From Chitinophagaceae bacterium (lineage in GTDB: Bacteria > Bacteroidota > Bacteroidia > Chitinophagales > Chitinophagaceae): a stretch of DNA of 39,771 nucleotides. Of the stretch, positions 1 to 8,144 are shown in pieces. Below the pieces are notes generated by a model. That model was not told the DNA's origin. It did no database searches and worked only from the letters and a program-made list of their open reading frames with translations. The stretch covers positions 1 to 39,771 of the forward strand of contig JANWIY010000159.1 of NCBI GenBank assembly GCA_025449645.1, read 5' to 3'. Position 1 is the stretch's first letter; each line of letters begins with the position of its first letter. The position numbers and the translations under genes are program-made.

Positions 1-948
1 AATATCAACCTTGATAATGCGCATATGGAAAGCCGGGAAGATGGAATGAATCAGGTAAGAGAACAGGTTTCCACTTCTCGCATATCCATCAACATGGGTA
101 AATTCGGTATGGCTGATTTTTTTGATCAGAATGCAGCGAGCCACGATCCCCGGTCGGATTTCATGAACTGGGCCCTGATGAATAATGGGGCTTATGACTA
201 TGCGGCCAATACACGTGGTTATACCTATGGTTTGGTGGTTGAGTATTACCGTCCGGGTTGGGCCCTGAGGGCAGCCACTGCGCTTCTTCCAGTTTATTCC
301 AATGGCCCCACCCTGAATTTTAATTATTCAAAAACGAATGAAGAAACCATTGAACTGGAAAAAGACTATTCCCTTCAGCAGCATCCTGGTTCGGCACGTC
401 TTCTTTTTTATTACAATACGTCCAGGGCGCCCGCTTACAGAACGGCGATCAATGATTTTCTGAATGGAACTGATACCTCTCTTGATGCAATTTATGGTAA
501 AGCGTATGGTGGAAAGAAGTTTGGGGTGGGAATAAATGCAGATCAGGCATTCAGCGATCGTCTCAGGGCTTTTTTCCGCGCAGGCTGGAATGACGGAAAA
601 ACAGCTACGTGGGCATTTGCGGAGATTGACAACACCGCAAGCGCCGGTATTCGGTACTACGGCATTGGGAAAAACAGAACATCAGATAATATCGGCGTTT
701 CAATACTTTCCAACGGAATTTCAAAAGATCACCGGGATTTCCTGAATGTTGGGGGCTATGGGTTCATGATCGGGGATGGGAAATTGCCAAACTATGAAAG
801 GGAAAATATTGCGGAAATTTTTTATCAGGTTAAGCTTTTTAAAGCTCTTTATGCAACGGCCGATTATCAATTTGTTTTGCATCCGGCGTATAATGCTGAC
901 CGCGGCCCGGTACATGTCTTTTCGGCACGCGTGCACATTAATTTTTAA
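1..948 (+). CDS. Carbohydrate porin, OprB family (5' truncated)
   Basis: C-terminal 315 residues of an outer-membrane beta-barrel; the frame is open back to base 1, so the true start lies outside the window. The C-terminal third fits the carbohydrate-selective porin (OprB) pattern: a block with GYGFMIGDGKLPNYERENI, then FYQVKLFKALYATADYQFVLHP, then a final strand ending in Phe (HVFSARVHINF), the usual outer-membrane insertion signal. Alternating aromatic and hydrophobic strands run throughout. Family members form channels for sugars across the outer membrane. The gene is convergent with the GMC dehydrogenase, and the two stop codons overlap by about 3 bases. The pairing with a putative periplasmic sugar oxidoreductase is suggestive but not proof of a shared pathway. 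The family call is fairly secure; the substrate is unknown. Confidence 0.75.
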   Translation, partial: NINLDNAHMESREDGMNQVREQVSTSRISINMGKFGMADFFDQNAASHDPRSDFMNWALMNNGAYDYAANTRGYTYGLVVEYYRPGWALRAATALLPVYSNGPTLNFNYSKTNEETIELEKDYSLQQHPGSARLLFYYNTSRAPAYRTAINDFLNGTDTSLDAIYGKAYGGKKFGVGINADQAFSDRLRAFFRAGWNDGKTATWAFAEIDNTASAGIRYYGIGKNRTSDNIGVSILSNGISKDHRDFLNVGGYGFMIGDGKLPNYERENIAEIFYQVKLFKALYATADYQFVLHPAYNADRGPVHVFSARVHINF

Positions 949-2663
949 AGATTTCCTTGCTTCATTTCCCCCACCGCATATTCACAGGCCCTGGCTGTAA
1001 GCGCCATATAGGTAAGGGAAGGGTTTTGCCAGGCAGATGAGGTCATACAACTCCCATCGGTAACAAATAAATTTTTCACAGCATGAACCTGGTTAAAACC
1101 ATTGAGTACCGAACTGGCAGGATCCCGGCCCATGCGCAGCGTGCCCATTTCATGTACGGCAGTACCTCCCGGCTGATCATAATTAAATCCCTGAATATCG
1201 TGAAATCCTGCTTTTTCAAGCATATCGACTGAAGTTTGTTCTACATCTTTTTTCATAGCAGTTTCGTTGTGGCCGTATTTGAATTGAACGTGAACGATGG
1301 GCAATCCCCAGGCATCTTTTTTTGAATTGTCAAGACTTATCCCATTCTTATAATACGGTAGCGTTTCGCCCCAGCCTCCGAGCCAGATAGTCCATGGACC
1401 TGGCTTTAAAAGCTTCTCCTTAAAATCCCTGCCGAAACCCTGCATTTCTATTCCGAGGTTATGCCAATCCTTTCGGGATCCGCTGCCCTGAACGCCCCAT
1501 CCACGAACATAATCTGAACGCTGAGTATCCGCACTGATATTCCGGAACCTTGGCATATAGATTCCTGCCGGTTTTCTTCCATAATAATATTTATCCTCCA
1601 TGCCCGCAAAGTCAGCATAGGCGCCCCCTCCGGTAAAATGATCCATTAAGTTCCGCCCGACCTGCCTGCTATCATTTCCCAAACCTTCCGGGAACCGTGC
1701 AGATTTGGATTGCAGTAAAATGGCGGCGGATGCAATCGTGGATGCATTCAGAAATAAGATCCTGGAAAAATATTCGGTGATTTGTTTTGTATGTGCATCC
1801 ATAACGCGAACGCCGGTGGCTCGCTTTTTCCGGTCGTCATATAAAATTTCGATCACGATAGCGTCAAAAACCACTGAGAGATTTCCTGTAGCGGCAGCTG
1901 CCGGCAATGTTGCCGCATTGCTGCTGAAATATCCGCTGAACGGGCATCCCCTCGAGCAAAGATTCCTGAACTGGCAGGGGCCCCTGCCCTTCCATCCTTT
2001 GGATAAATTGGCAACACGGGCCGGGGTGACGACGCGCTCTTTATAGTTTGAATGAACGCTTGAGGCAAAATGGTCCTCAATACAATTCATTTCAATAGGC
2101 GGAAGGAATTTTCCATCAGGAAGATGAGACAATCCTTCCGCTCTTCCGCTGATGCCGGCAAACTCTTCCACATAATCATACCAGGGTTCAATATCCTTAT
2201 AGCGGATTGGCCAGTCAACTCCATGGCCGTCTTTTACATTGGCTTCAAAATCCAGATCGCTCAGACGGTAACATTGCCTGCCCCAGGTCAGAGATCTCCC
2301 CCCTACCTGGTAACCGAGAACCCAGTGAAATGGATCATCCTGGATATAGGGATGGTCAACATCTTTCACAAAGAAGGCTTCGTCTCCTGGTCCGTAATTT
2401 AGGGAAGCCACCGGGTTTTCCTGATCATCCTTAAATGTATTATTGAGTCCGTGGGGAAACTGCCAGGGTGCTAAGAAGGCAGTGGAATAGTCCTTAATAT
2501 GGATTACATTTTTTCCCCTTTCAATGACCAGGGTATTCAATCCTTTTTCACAGAGTTCCTTTGCGGCCCAGCCGCCGCTGATGCCTGAACCGATCACGAT
2601 GGCATCGAAGCTATGCTGTACGAGACCATTAATATTTACATAAACCTGTTTTGGATCGCCCAT
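945..2663 (-). CDS. GMC-family oxidoreductase (sugar/polyol dehydrogenase, large flavoprotein subunit)
   Basis: FAD-dependent glucose-methanol-choline oxidoreductase of 572 aa. The N-terminal Rossmann motif is GSGISGG (about residues 25-31), followed by GGRSLTWG near 121-128. A cysteine cluster CQFRNLCSRGC (Cys about 230, 236, 240) resembles that of gluconate/2-ketogluconate dehydrogenase large subunits. The C-terminal domain has the His of AVHEMGTLRMG and the Asn of SAWQNPSLT, the usual catalytic pair of the family. I chose the ATG at 2663 because it lies 5 nt after the stop of the upstream small-subunit gene; an in-frame ATG at 2714 would overlap that gene and add residues with no family match. 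There is no signal peptide of its own, so export would depend on the partner subunit. Such pairs oxidise sugars, polyols or glycosides (including C3 oxidation of glucosides) and pass electrons to a cytochrome; no cytochrome gene is in the window. Substrate unknown. Confidence 0.85.
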   Translation of the reverse strand: MGDPKQVYVNINGLVQHSFDAIVIGSGISGGWAAKELCEKGLNTLVIERGKNVIHIKDYSTAFLAPWQFPHGLNNTFKDDQENPVASLNYGPGDEAFFVKDVDHPYIQDDPFHWVLGYQVGGRSLTWGRQCYRLSDLDFEANVKDGHGVDWPIRYKDIEPWYDYVEEFAGISGRAEGLSHLPDGKFLPPIEMNCIEDHFASSVHSNYKERVVTPARVANLSKGWKGRGPCQFRNLCSRGCPFSGYFSSNAATLPAAAATGNLSVVFDAIVIEILYDDRKKRATGVRVMDAHTKQITEYFSRILFLNASTIASAAILLQSKSARFPEGLGNDSRQVGRNLMDHFTGGGAYADFAGMEDKYYYGRKPAGIYMPRFRNISADTQRSDYVRGWGVQGSGSRKDWHNLGIEMQGFGRDFKEKLLKPGPWTIWLGGWGETLPYYKNGISLDNSKKDAWGLPIVHVQFKYGHNETAMKKDVEQTSVDMLEKAGFHDIQGFNYDQPGGTAVHEMGTLRMGRDPASSVLNGFNQVHAVKNLFVTDGSCMTSSAWQNPSLTYMALTARACEYAVGEMKQGNL

Positions 2664-2668
2664 TTTTT

Positions 2669-3244
2669 TTATTTGGTTGCCCAGGCTTTCTGCATGGGCG
2701 CCAGCGGAATACATGCCTGATAACTTCCGGGCACCGCAATATAGGTCAGTCCCTGTGTTGCTCCTTTTTCAGAAATGCAGTAACACTCCACGGTATACCA
2801 CTTCAGGGTTTCAAAAAAAGGACGGCCTAAATATTTATTTTTTGCCTTGGCCACCAGCCTGTTTACTGGTCTTGATTCTTCCTCAAAATAATGGAGGATT
2901 TCCTCTTTTTCATTTGCCGTACACTGTGTAAAATCCCGTTGATAACGCGAACGCGTATGCGATTCCAGGTCCCGGAGCCCGTCAATGAACCGGTTAAGCG
3001 TTTTGGGTTCGGTGCATTCAGCCAGGATGGGAACCATGAAGTCAACTGCACCAGCTTCTTTTGCTCCCGGTATCTGGGTCACCGGAATGATCGTTTCTGC
3101 GAGATCGGCCAGCAGTTCTTTTTTTGCCAGCAGATAAGGGATGTCCGGCTTTTTGGCCAGCTCATACCACTCGTAACTGCCAAAACCAAGAACAACTGCT
3201 CCGCCGGCAGCGAGTATCCTGCCAATGGCTTTACGTCTTTTCAT
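2669..3244 (-). CDS. Gluconate 2-dehydrogenase subunit 3 family protein (small subunit, Tat-type leader)
   Basis: 191 aa, matching the gluconate 2-dehydrogenase subunit 3 family that accompanies GMC flavoproteins. The N-terminus MKRRKAIGRILAAGGAVVLG is a twin-arginine-like leader: an RR pair, then a hydrophobic stretch to about residue 22. The conserved core includes LLADLAETIIPVTQIPGAKEAGAVDFM (described here by position, about 44-70) with the motif IPGAKEAG, and a late YTVECYCISE segment. It is translationally tight with the GMC gene: its stop lies 5 nt before the GMC ATG. In characterised pairs this subunit carries the Tat signal and takes the folded flavoprotein to the periplasm as a hitchhiker; that role is inferred here from the leader and from the lack of one on the partner. 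Confidence 0.82.
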   Translation of the reverse strand: MKRRKAIGRILAAGGAVVLGFGSYEWYELAKKPDIPYLLAKKELLADLAETIIPVTQIPGAKEAGAVDFMVPILAECTEPKTLNRFIDGLRDLESHTRSRYQRDFTQCTANEKEEILHYFEEESRPVNRLVAKAKNKYLGRPFFETLKWYTVECYCISEKGATQGLTYIAVPGSYQACIPLAPMQKAWATK

Positions 3245-3291
3245 AGATTAACACAGCCATGGTATGTAAATTTTATCATGACGATTTTTAT

Positions 3292-3696
3292 TTACTGGGC
3301 GCCGGATTTATCAACGGCAAGAACTGTTTTTGCGCCCAGTTCGCGGGCGACCCTCATTACGGCAACGACATCATCAATAGGAACAGATTTGTCTGCATTG
3401 ATCACTATGGATGGCTGATCCCTTTCTTTGGCTAAAAACGGAGCAAGCCGGGCCTTGAGATCCGCGACAGAAACCTTAGTCGTACCAACATAAAACTGTT
3501 TGTTCGCATCAATTGAAACCACGACCGTTTGTTTGGATTTGGTATCGCTTTTGGACTTAGGCTGGGAAAGCTTCACAACATTAGGGTTCGCCATCGTGGA
3601 AACAATCAGGAAGAACAACAGCAGGATGAAAAGGATATCATTCAGCGGTCCCGTGTGCACCTCACCCTCTTCCCTGTGTTTATTGCGTAGGTTCAT
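3292..3696 (-). CDS. exbD: ExbD/TolR family biopolymer transport protein
   Basis: 134 aa with one N-terminal transmembrane helix (about residues 18-37) and a periplasmic domain. The key membrane aspartate is present in PLNDILFILLLFFLI (Asp about 20), the residue used for proton-driven energy transduction in ExbD/TolR. The periplasmic part has the usual VVVSIDANKQFYVG strand and the SIVINADKSVPIDDVVAVM segment. It lies downstream of the exbB-like gene in the same direction but is separated by about 140 bp that holds an octamer-repeat hairpin. Only one exbD copy and no tonB are visible here, whereas many Bacteroidota loci have two exbD genes followed by tonB. It most likely works with the adjacent ExbB to energise outer-membrane transport; a TolR-like role cannot be excluded. 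Confidence 0.88.
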   Translation of the reverse strand: MNLRNKHREEGEVHTGPLNDILFILLLFFLIVSTMANPNVVKLSQPKSKSDTKSKQTVVVSIDANKQFYVGTTKVSVADLKARLAPFLAKERDQPSIVINADKSVPIDDVVAVMRVARELGAKTVLAVDKSGAQ

Positions 3697-3701
3697 TTGC
3701 T

Positions 3702-3829
3702 AAATTTGTAAACATGTAAATGAGCTGATACCAATGTGTTAATGTGGAAATGTGCTAATGTGTAAATAAAAATACAGAGTAGAATTTAGATCGTGTCTTT
3801 AATTTTCACATTAGCACATTTCCACATTA
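3702..3829. repeat. Octamer repeat array with long hairpin between exbB and exbD
   Basis: From 3732 to 3763 the sequence is four tandem 8-nt units of the form (a/t/c)aatgtgN: caatgtgt, taatgtgg, aaatgtgc, taatgtgt. More degenerate units of the same period reach back to about 3702. A 23-nt stretch, 3740-3762, is repeated as a perfect inverted copy at 3807-3829, leaving a 44-nt loop. In the direction of exbB-exbD transcription the structure begins 6 nt after the exbB stop codon. A related element lies between etfB and etfA (14681-14776). It would fold into a strong RNA stem and may be a REP-like dispersed repeat. Confidence 0.85.
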
Positions 3830-3835
3830 GCCAAA

Positions 3836-4540
3836 TTACCTCGTCGGTTCCTGCAAAATATCTATAAAATCAGCGCTTGCCACTTCCATCCGATTGGTTG
3901 TTTTATCTATCCTCGACGTCAGGTACCGGTATCCAATATAGGCGATGATACCAATGATCAGCCCTCCGGCTGAGGAAATCATTTTCACATAGATGCCGCC
4001 CGCAATATTGGAAATACTGTATTCGCCTGTGGACGCAATATTGTAGAACAATTCAAACATCCCGATAATGGTTCCTAAAAAACCGAACAACGGGGCTATA
4101 TATCCGATGACCGACAGTACGGAAACGTTTTTTTCCATTTTATAGAGCTCCAGTTTACCTACGTTTTCCATGCTTTTTTCAATGGCGTCAATGGGCTTGC
4201 CGATCCGCTGGATGCCTTTGTCGATCATCCTGGCCACGGCATTATTTGTATTTTTGGCCAGACTCCTCGCAGCCATCACATTGCTGTTCACAATATGATC
4301 GCGGATGATGTTCATGAAATTTTCGTCCATTTTGGACGCTTTATTGATGGCGATGACCCGCTCTATAAACACAAAAATGGCAATCATCAGCAGGATGGCC
4401 AGCGGTATCATGAGAGGTCCCCCTTTCTCAAATATATCCCAGAGGGTTTGCTTGTCTGATGTGATAAGCACGCCTGCGCGGGCCAGACTGTCTTTAATCT
4501 TCGCTGAATCAATGATAACCTGAAGAAAGAATAAATTCAT
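3836..4540 (-). CDS. exbB: MotA/TolQ/ExbB proton channel family protein
   Basis: 234 aa with the three-helix ExbB/TolQ layout: an N-terminal segment followed by a helix near residues 42-60 (PLMIPLAILLMIAIFVFIERV), a cytoplasmic stretch, and two C-terminal helices (about 142-165 and 185-205). The characteristic segment IGYIAPLFGFLGTIIGMFELF and the later SSAGGLIIGIIAYIGYRYL are the conserved proton-channel core. Together with ExbD it forms the inner-membrane motor that uses the proton gradient to energise TonB-type or Tol-type machinery. It is the first gene of the pair; its stop codon lies 6 nt before the repeat hairpin. A TAnnTTTG-like element (TACTTTTA) lies upstream on the minus strand at 4562-4569. 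The choice between exbB and tolQ is open, since no tonB, tolB or pal is present. Confidence 0.88.
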   Translation of the reverse strand: MNLFFLQVIIDSAKIKDSLARAGVLITSDKQTLWDIFEKGGPLMIPLAILLMIAIFVFIERVIAINKASKMDENFMNIIRDHIVNSNVMAARSLAKNTNNAVARMIDKGIQRIGKPIDAIEKSMENVGKLELYKMEKNVSVLSVIGYIAPLFGFLGTIIGMFELFYNIASTGEYSISNIAGGIYVKMISSAGGLIIGIIAYIGYRYLTSRIDKTTNRMEVASADFIDILQEPTR

Positions 4541-4717
4541 TCCATGCTGGTTTTAGTGCGGTAAAAGTAAAACTTTCAGCCTATAACGGTCCGGGCCAGC
4601 ATCTATTTTTTAACAAAATGCTAAATCCTTTGGATCCTCCATCCGGCCGCTCTTCCCGGGTGAATGTACTTCATTTTGGAGACTGGGGCTGAAAACAAAG
4701 GCTGACTGATTATGTTA

Positions 4718-4725
4718 TAACTTTG
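4718..4725 (+). promoter_or_regulatory. Bacteroidota -7 element before the YpdA-like gene
   Basis: TAACTTTG matches the phylum consensus TAnnTTTG exactly. It ends 6 nt before the chosen ATG at 4732, so the transcript would have a very short leader or none. I see no clear TTTG at the -33 spacing. The in-frame TTG at 4723 falls inside this element and is therefore an unlikely start. Confidence 0.45.
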
Positions 4726-4731
4726 AAAATA

Positions 4732-5718
4732 ATGAATCAAGCATTGGATATCCTGGTCGTCGGTGGTGGCCCCATCGGATTGGCCTGCGGACTTGAAGCA
4801 AAGAAGGCGGGGCTGAGTTACCTGATTCTGGAAAAAGGCGTGCTGGTGAATTCCTTATATTACGACCCGGCAAACATGACTTTTTTCTCCACCTCCGAAC
4901 GGATTGAAATCGGGGAAGTTCCTTTTGTAAGCAATAATGTGAAACCGACCCGCGCAGAAGCGCTGGAATATTACCGCCGTATTGCCGTCTCCAACCACCT
5001 GAATATACATCTGCAGGAACCGGTTGAAAAAGTGACTCTACAGGCTGATCACTACGATGTGCATACGAAAAGCGCTATATACGAGGCAAAAAATATCATC
5101 ATTGCTACAGGTTTTTACGATATTCCCAACCTGATGCATATTCCAGGCGAGGATCTTCCTAAACTGACCCATTATTATAAGGAACCGCATTATTATGCGA
5201 TGCAAAAAGTGATCGTTGTCGGCGCGAACAATTCCGCTGTGGATGCGGCATTGGAAACCTGGCGCAAAGGAGCCGAAGTAACTATGGTGATTAAAGGAGA
5301 AGGGATCGGCAAAAGGGTAAAATATTGGGTGAGGCCTGATATTGAAAACCGGATTGCAGAAGGGAGTATCAAAGCTTATTTTCATTCAACCCTGGTTGCC
5401 GTAAGAGAAAAGGAAGCAGATATCGAAACGCCGGGCGGAAAGATCACGGTTCCAAATGATTATGTTCTGGCAATGACTGGTTACCAACCCAATTTCGGGT
5501 TTCTTGAAGGCCTGGGCATCAGATTGTCTGCGGATGCAAGAAGATGTCCTGCTTATAATCCTGAAACTATGGAAAGCAATATGAAACATATTTACCTGGC
5601 CGGTGTGATTTGTGGAGGGATGGACACCCATGTATGGTTCATTGAGAATTCGCGGGAGCACGCCAGGAAAATTATTCAGGCTATCGCCAGTCAAAAAAAA
5701 GCCGTGGAGCTGGTTTGA
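4732..5718 (+). CDS. ypdA: YpdA-family putative bacillithiol disulfide reductase
   Basis: 328-aa pyridine nucleotide-disulfide oxidoreductase-like flavoprotein. It has an N-terminal FAD-binding motif VVGGGPIGLACG (about residues 9-20), a second dinucleotide site VIVVGANNSAVDAALE (about 162-177) for NAD(P)H, and a late TGYQPNFGFLEGLGI segment. It lacks the CxxC redox pair of thioredoxin reductases, as expected for YpdA, which in Firmicutes reduces oxidised bacillithiol. The pattern FFSTSERIEIGEVPF near residue 50 is characteristic of this family. Start: ATG 4732; the upstream TTG overlaps the promoter element. It is a single-gene unit, followed by a convergent pepT. Bacillithiol synthesis genes are not in the window, so the thiol partner is inferred from family only. 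Confidence 0.8.
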   Translation: MNQALDILVVGGGPIGLACGLEAKKAGLSYLILEKGVLVNSLYYDPANMTFFSTSERIEIGEVPFVSNNVKPTRAEALEYYRRIAVSNHLNIHLQEPVEKVTLQADHYDVHTKSAIYEAKNIIIATGFYDIPNLMHIPGEDLPKLTHYYKEPHYYAMQKVIVVGANNSAVDAALETWRKGAEVTMVIKGEGIGKRVKYWVRPDIENRIAEGSIKAYFHSTLVAVREKEADIETPGGKITVPNDYVLAMTGYQPNFGFLEGLGIRLSADARRCPAYNPETMESNMKHIYLAGVICGGMDTHVWFIENSREHARKIIQAIASQKKAVELV

Positions 5719-5865
5719 TTTTTCAACTCCACAATGTCAAGTGTTTCTGCTTCACCCCAATGTCAGGTGTTCGTCAGCACTCGAAATTATCTGCAAATTC
5801 TCTCCATTATTCCAGTCGGAGTGAAAATCATTTTCAAATTTTCAAAATACCACATTTCAACAATT

Positions 5866-7092
5866 TCATTCTTGCCTTTCCTCCCATATCTGACATAAAT
5901 GAACCAAGGTTTCCAGGCTTTTTTCCATATCCTGCACGCTCACATATTCATGTTTTCCATGGAAGGCCATTTCGCCAGTGAATATATTCGGGCAAGGAAG
6001 TCCCATGAAAGATAAGCGCGAACCGTCCGTTCCTCCGCGGGCAGCAGATTCTTTCAGTGGAATACCTGCCCGGCGAATGGCCTCCCTGGCGTATTCGGAG
6101 ACCATCGGGTTTTTTTCGAGGATGTCTTTCATGTTTCGGTATTGTTCCTTTATTTCGTATTCAAACCGGGCGGTGGAAAACGGGCGCAGAATCGCTTCTG
6201 CACGGTCGATCAGGTAATCCTCATAAGGCTTTAGTTTGGAAGTCATGAAATCGCGGATGATCAATTCGACAGTCATTTTTTCGGGATTTCCTTCCATTCG
6301 TATCGGATGAACAAAACCATAACGGCCTTCTGTGGATTCGGGCGAAAGTTCATCGGTCGGCAGAGACCTGACAAATGCGGATGCAAGTTTAATGGCATTG
6401 ACAAGTTTATCTTTGGCGTGGCCCGGGTGAGTTGGCACCCCATGAAAAATAAACTTCATGGCGTCTGCAGAAAAAGTTTCTTCCTCGAAGGAACCCAATT
6501 CAGATGCGTCCAGGGTATATCCGAAATCCGCATTCAATTTCTGCATATTTACTTTATCTACTCCCCTCCCAATCTCTTCATCTGGCGTAAATAAAACCCG
6601 GATCTTCCCGTGTCTGATTTCAGGATGATTACGCAGGTAGTCCACCAGTTCCATAATGATGGTTACTCCCGCCTTATCATCCGCACCCAGCAGGGTTTTA
6701 CCGGAAGCCGTGATGAGATCATCACCGATCTTCCCCAAGAGATAGGGATGCTGCCTGGTTGAAATGATTTGCGCAGGATCATCAGGCAACCTGAGGTCGG
6801 ATCCGTCATAATTTTTGTGCAACAGAGGTTTAACGCCGGTTCCGCTGCAATCCGGAGCCGTGTCCAGATGTGAACAAAAACAGATCACCGGCACAGTTTT
6901 GGGAGAATTCGAAGGGATCGTAGCGTACACGTATCCGAAATCATCGAGTTCCGCATCAGATATCCCCGCGGCGATTAGCTCTTCTGCCAGCATGACTGCC
7001 AGTTGCTTTTGTTTTTCGGTTGAAGGTTGGGAAGAAGAAGCCGGATCGCTTTGCGTGTCTGTTTCCACGTATCTGAAAAAGCGTTCCACCAT
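5866..7092 (-). CDS. pepT: Peptidase T (aminotripeptidase, M20B)
   Basis: 408-aa cytoplasmic zinc tripeptidase that releases the N-terminal residue of tripeptides. The metal and catalytic motifs of PepT are present in order: HLDTAPDCSG (metal His, Asp), TLLGADDKAG (bridging Asp), FTPDEEIGRG (catalytic Glu and metal Glu), YTLDASELG (metal Asp), and a C-terminal HGKHEYVS (metal His). The segment RGGTDGSRLSFMGLPCPNIFTGE is nearly identical to the family signature. The start is placed at the ATG beginning MVERFFRYVETDTQSD, which aligns with known N-termini; an ATG 8 codons upstream (7116) is possible. The sequence has DAS where enterobacterial PepT has DGG, a mild difference. Convergent with ypdA. 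Confidence 0.92.
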   Translation of the reverse strand: MVERFFRYVETDTQSDPASSSQPSTEKQKQLAVMLAEELIAAGISDAELDDFGYVYATIPSNSPKTVPVICFCSHLDTAPDCSGTGVKPLLHKNYDGSDLRLPDDPAQIISTRQHPYLLGKIGDDLITASGKTLLGADDKAGVTIIMELVDYLRNHPEIRHGKIRVLFTPDEEIGRGVDKVNMQKLNADFGYTLDASELGSFEEETFSADAMKFIFHGVPTHPGHAKDKLVNAIKLASAFVRSLPTDELSPESTEGRYGFVHPIRMEGNPEKMTVELIIRDFMTSKLKPYEDYLIDRAEAILRPFSTARFEYEIKEQYRNMKDILEKNPMVSEYAREAIRRAGIPLKESAARGGTDGSRLSFMGLPCPNIFTGEMAFHGKHEYVSVQDMEKSLETLVHLCQIWEERQE

Positions 7093-7247
7093 CCTGGAAT
7101 GATAACCTGTTAACATAATGAAATATTAAAAATGAATTGACAGGTTAAAAATATTGCGTTTACGATAAGTTGCCATGAAATTTCTTTTCTGATCTTTATC
7201 AGGGCTTTACGATATTCGTATTCCGATAGCTCCATTAATTTCCTTAC

Positions 7248-8144
7248 ATGGTCATTACTTCTTCATCCTTACCCCTGATACGAGCCGGCTGGATGCGGGC
7301 GCTTCTATTCTGCGTTGTCTACCTGCTGTTGATTCTGACCGGAGTTTTTATCATGAGCTCTATCATTCACCATGTAAAAGGGGAAACGGTCGACGCTGTT
7401 CAATTGATGAAAGGCAATCTCCTTTGGGGAGTCATCCTGATGGGATTTGCAGGATCCTGGTGTGTAACATATATATTTCGCCGCTGGATTGACCGGAAAT
7501 CTTTTATATCACTCGGTTTGGACTATCAACATCATGGTGCAGACCTCGTTGCCGGGATCACACTGGCCCTATCCATCCTCGGGGTTGCATCGCTTATCCT
7601 TCTGGCTCTTGGTCACCTGAAATGGACGGATATAATCTTTGACGACAGAACGCTTGTTATTGCAATGGGGAACCTCATTCTTGTGGCGCTTTATGAGGAG
7701 ATCGTTTTCAGGGGATACATTCTGGGTAATCTCCTTGAATCATTTAATAAGTGGGTAGCTATTATCATATCGGCCGGTTTATTTACATTGTTTCACATTA
7801 GTAATCCGGGATTCGATTTCTTTTCTGTGGTGAATCTTTTCGCAATCGGTATCCTGCTGGGGCTGAATTATGCTCATACCGGAAATCTCTGGTTTTCCAT
7901 CAGTTTTCATTTTGCCTGGAATTTTATCGAAGGCCCCATCCTGGGCTATCCCGTGAGCGGCATTCATTTCGATACCTTATTGCAAACCGAATTGAAAGGA
8001 GATGAAAATATTACAGGAGGGGCATTCGGATTGGAAGGATCCGCAATCACCATGGCCATTTGCATCCTTGCAATCATTGTACTCTTTCTAATAATGCAAA
8101 AAAAGATCAATCAGCAATCTCAACCAGTTCCAGGTCAAAAATGA
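7248..8144 (+). CDS. CPBP family intramembrane glutamic endopeptidase
   Basis: 298-aa membrane protein with about seven to eight predicted hydrophobic helices and the three CPBP (CAAX-like, ABI) motifs: EEIVFRGY (Glu150, Glu151, Arg155), LFHISNP (His183) and HFAWNF (His221, Asn225). These polar residues in membrane helices form the active site of the Rce1/CPBP protease family, which in bacteria has roles in protein processing or peptide self-immunity. The substrate is unknown. Its 3' end overlaps the convergent FKBP gene by 38 bp, so the last dozen codons are read on both strands. It has no co-directional neighbour close by and appears monocistronic. Confidence 0.88.
   Translation: MVITSSSLPLIRAGWMRALLFCVVYLLLILTGVFIMSSIIHHVKGETVDAVQLMKGNLLWGVILMGFAGSWCVTYIFRRWIDRKSFISLGLDYQHHGADLVAGITLALSILGVASLILLALGHLKWTDIIFDDRTLVIAMGNLILVALYEEIVFRGYILGNLLESFNKWVAIIISAGLFTLFHISNPGFDFFSVVNLFAIGILLGLNYAHTGNLWFSISFHFAWNFIEGPILGYPVSGIHFDTLLQTELKGDENITGGAFGLEGSAITMAICILAIIVLFLIMQKKINQQSQPVPGQK

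Noticed and set aside
2891..3418. 175-aa open frame on the plus strand
   Set aside because: Antisense to the dehydrogenase small subunit and exbD, both of which have clear family motifs; no domain in this frame.
4544..4602. Terminator upstream of exbB (ATGCTGG/CCAGCAT arms followed by a T-run)
   Set aside because: The loop is 45 nt and no plus-strand gene ends there, so it is more likely chance.
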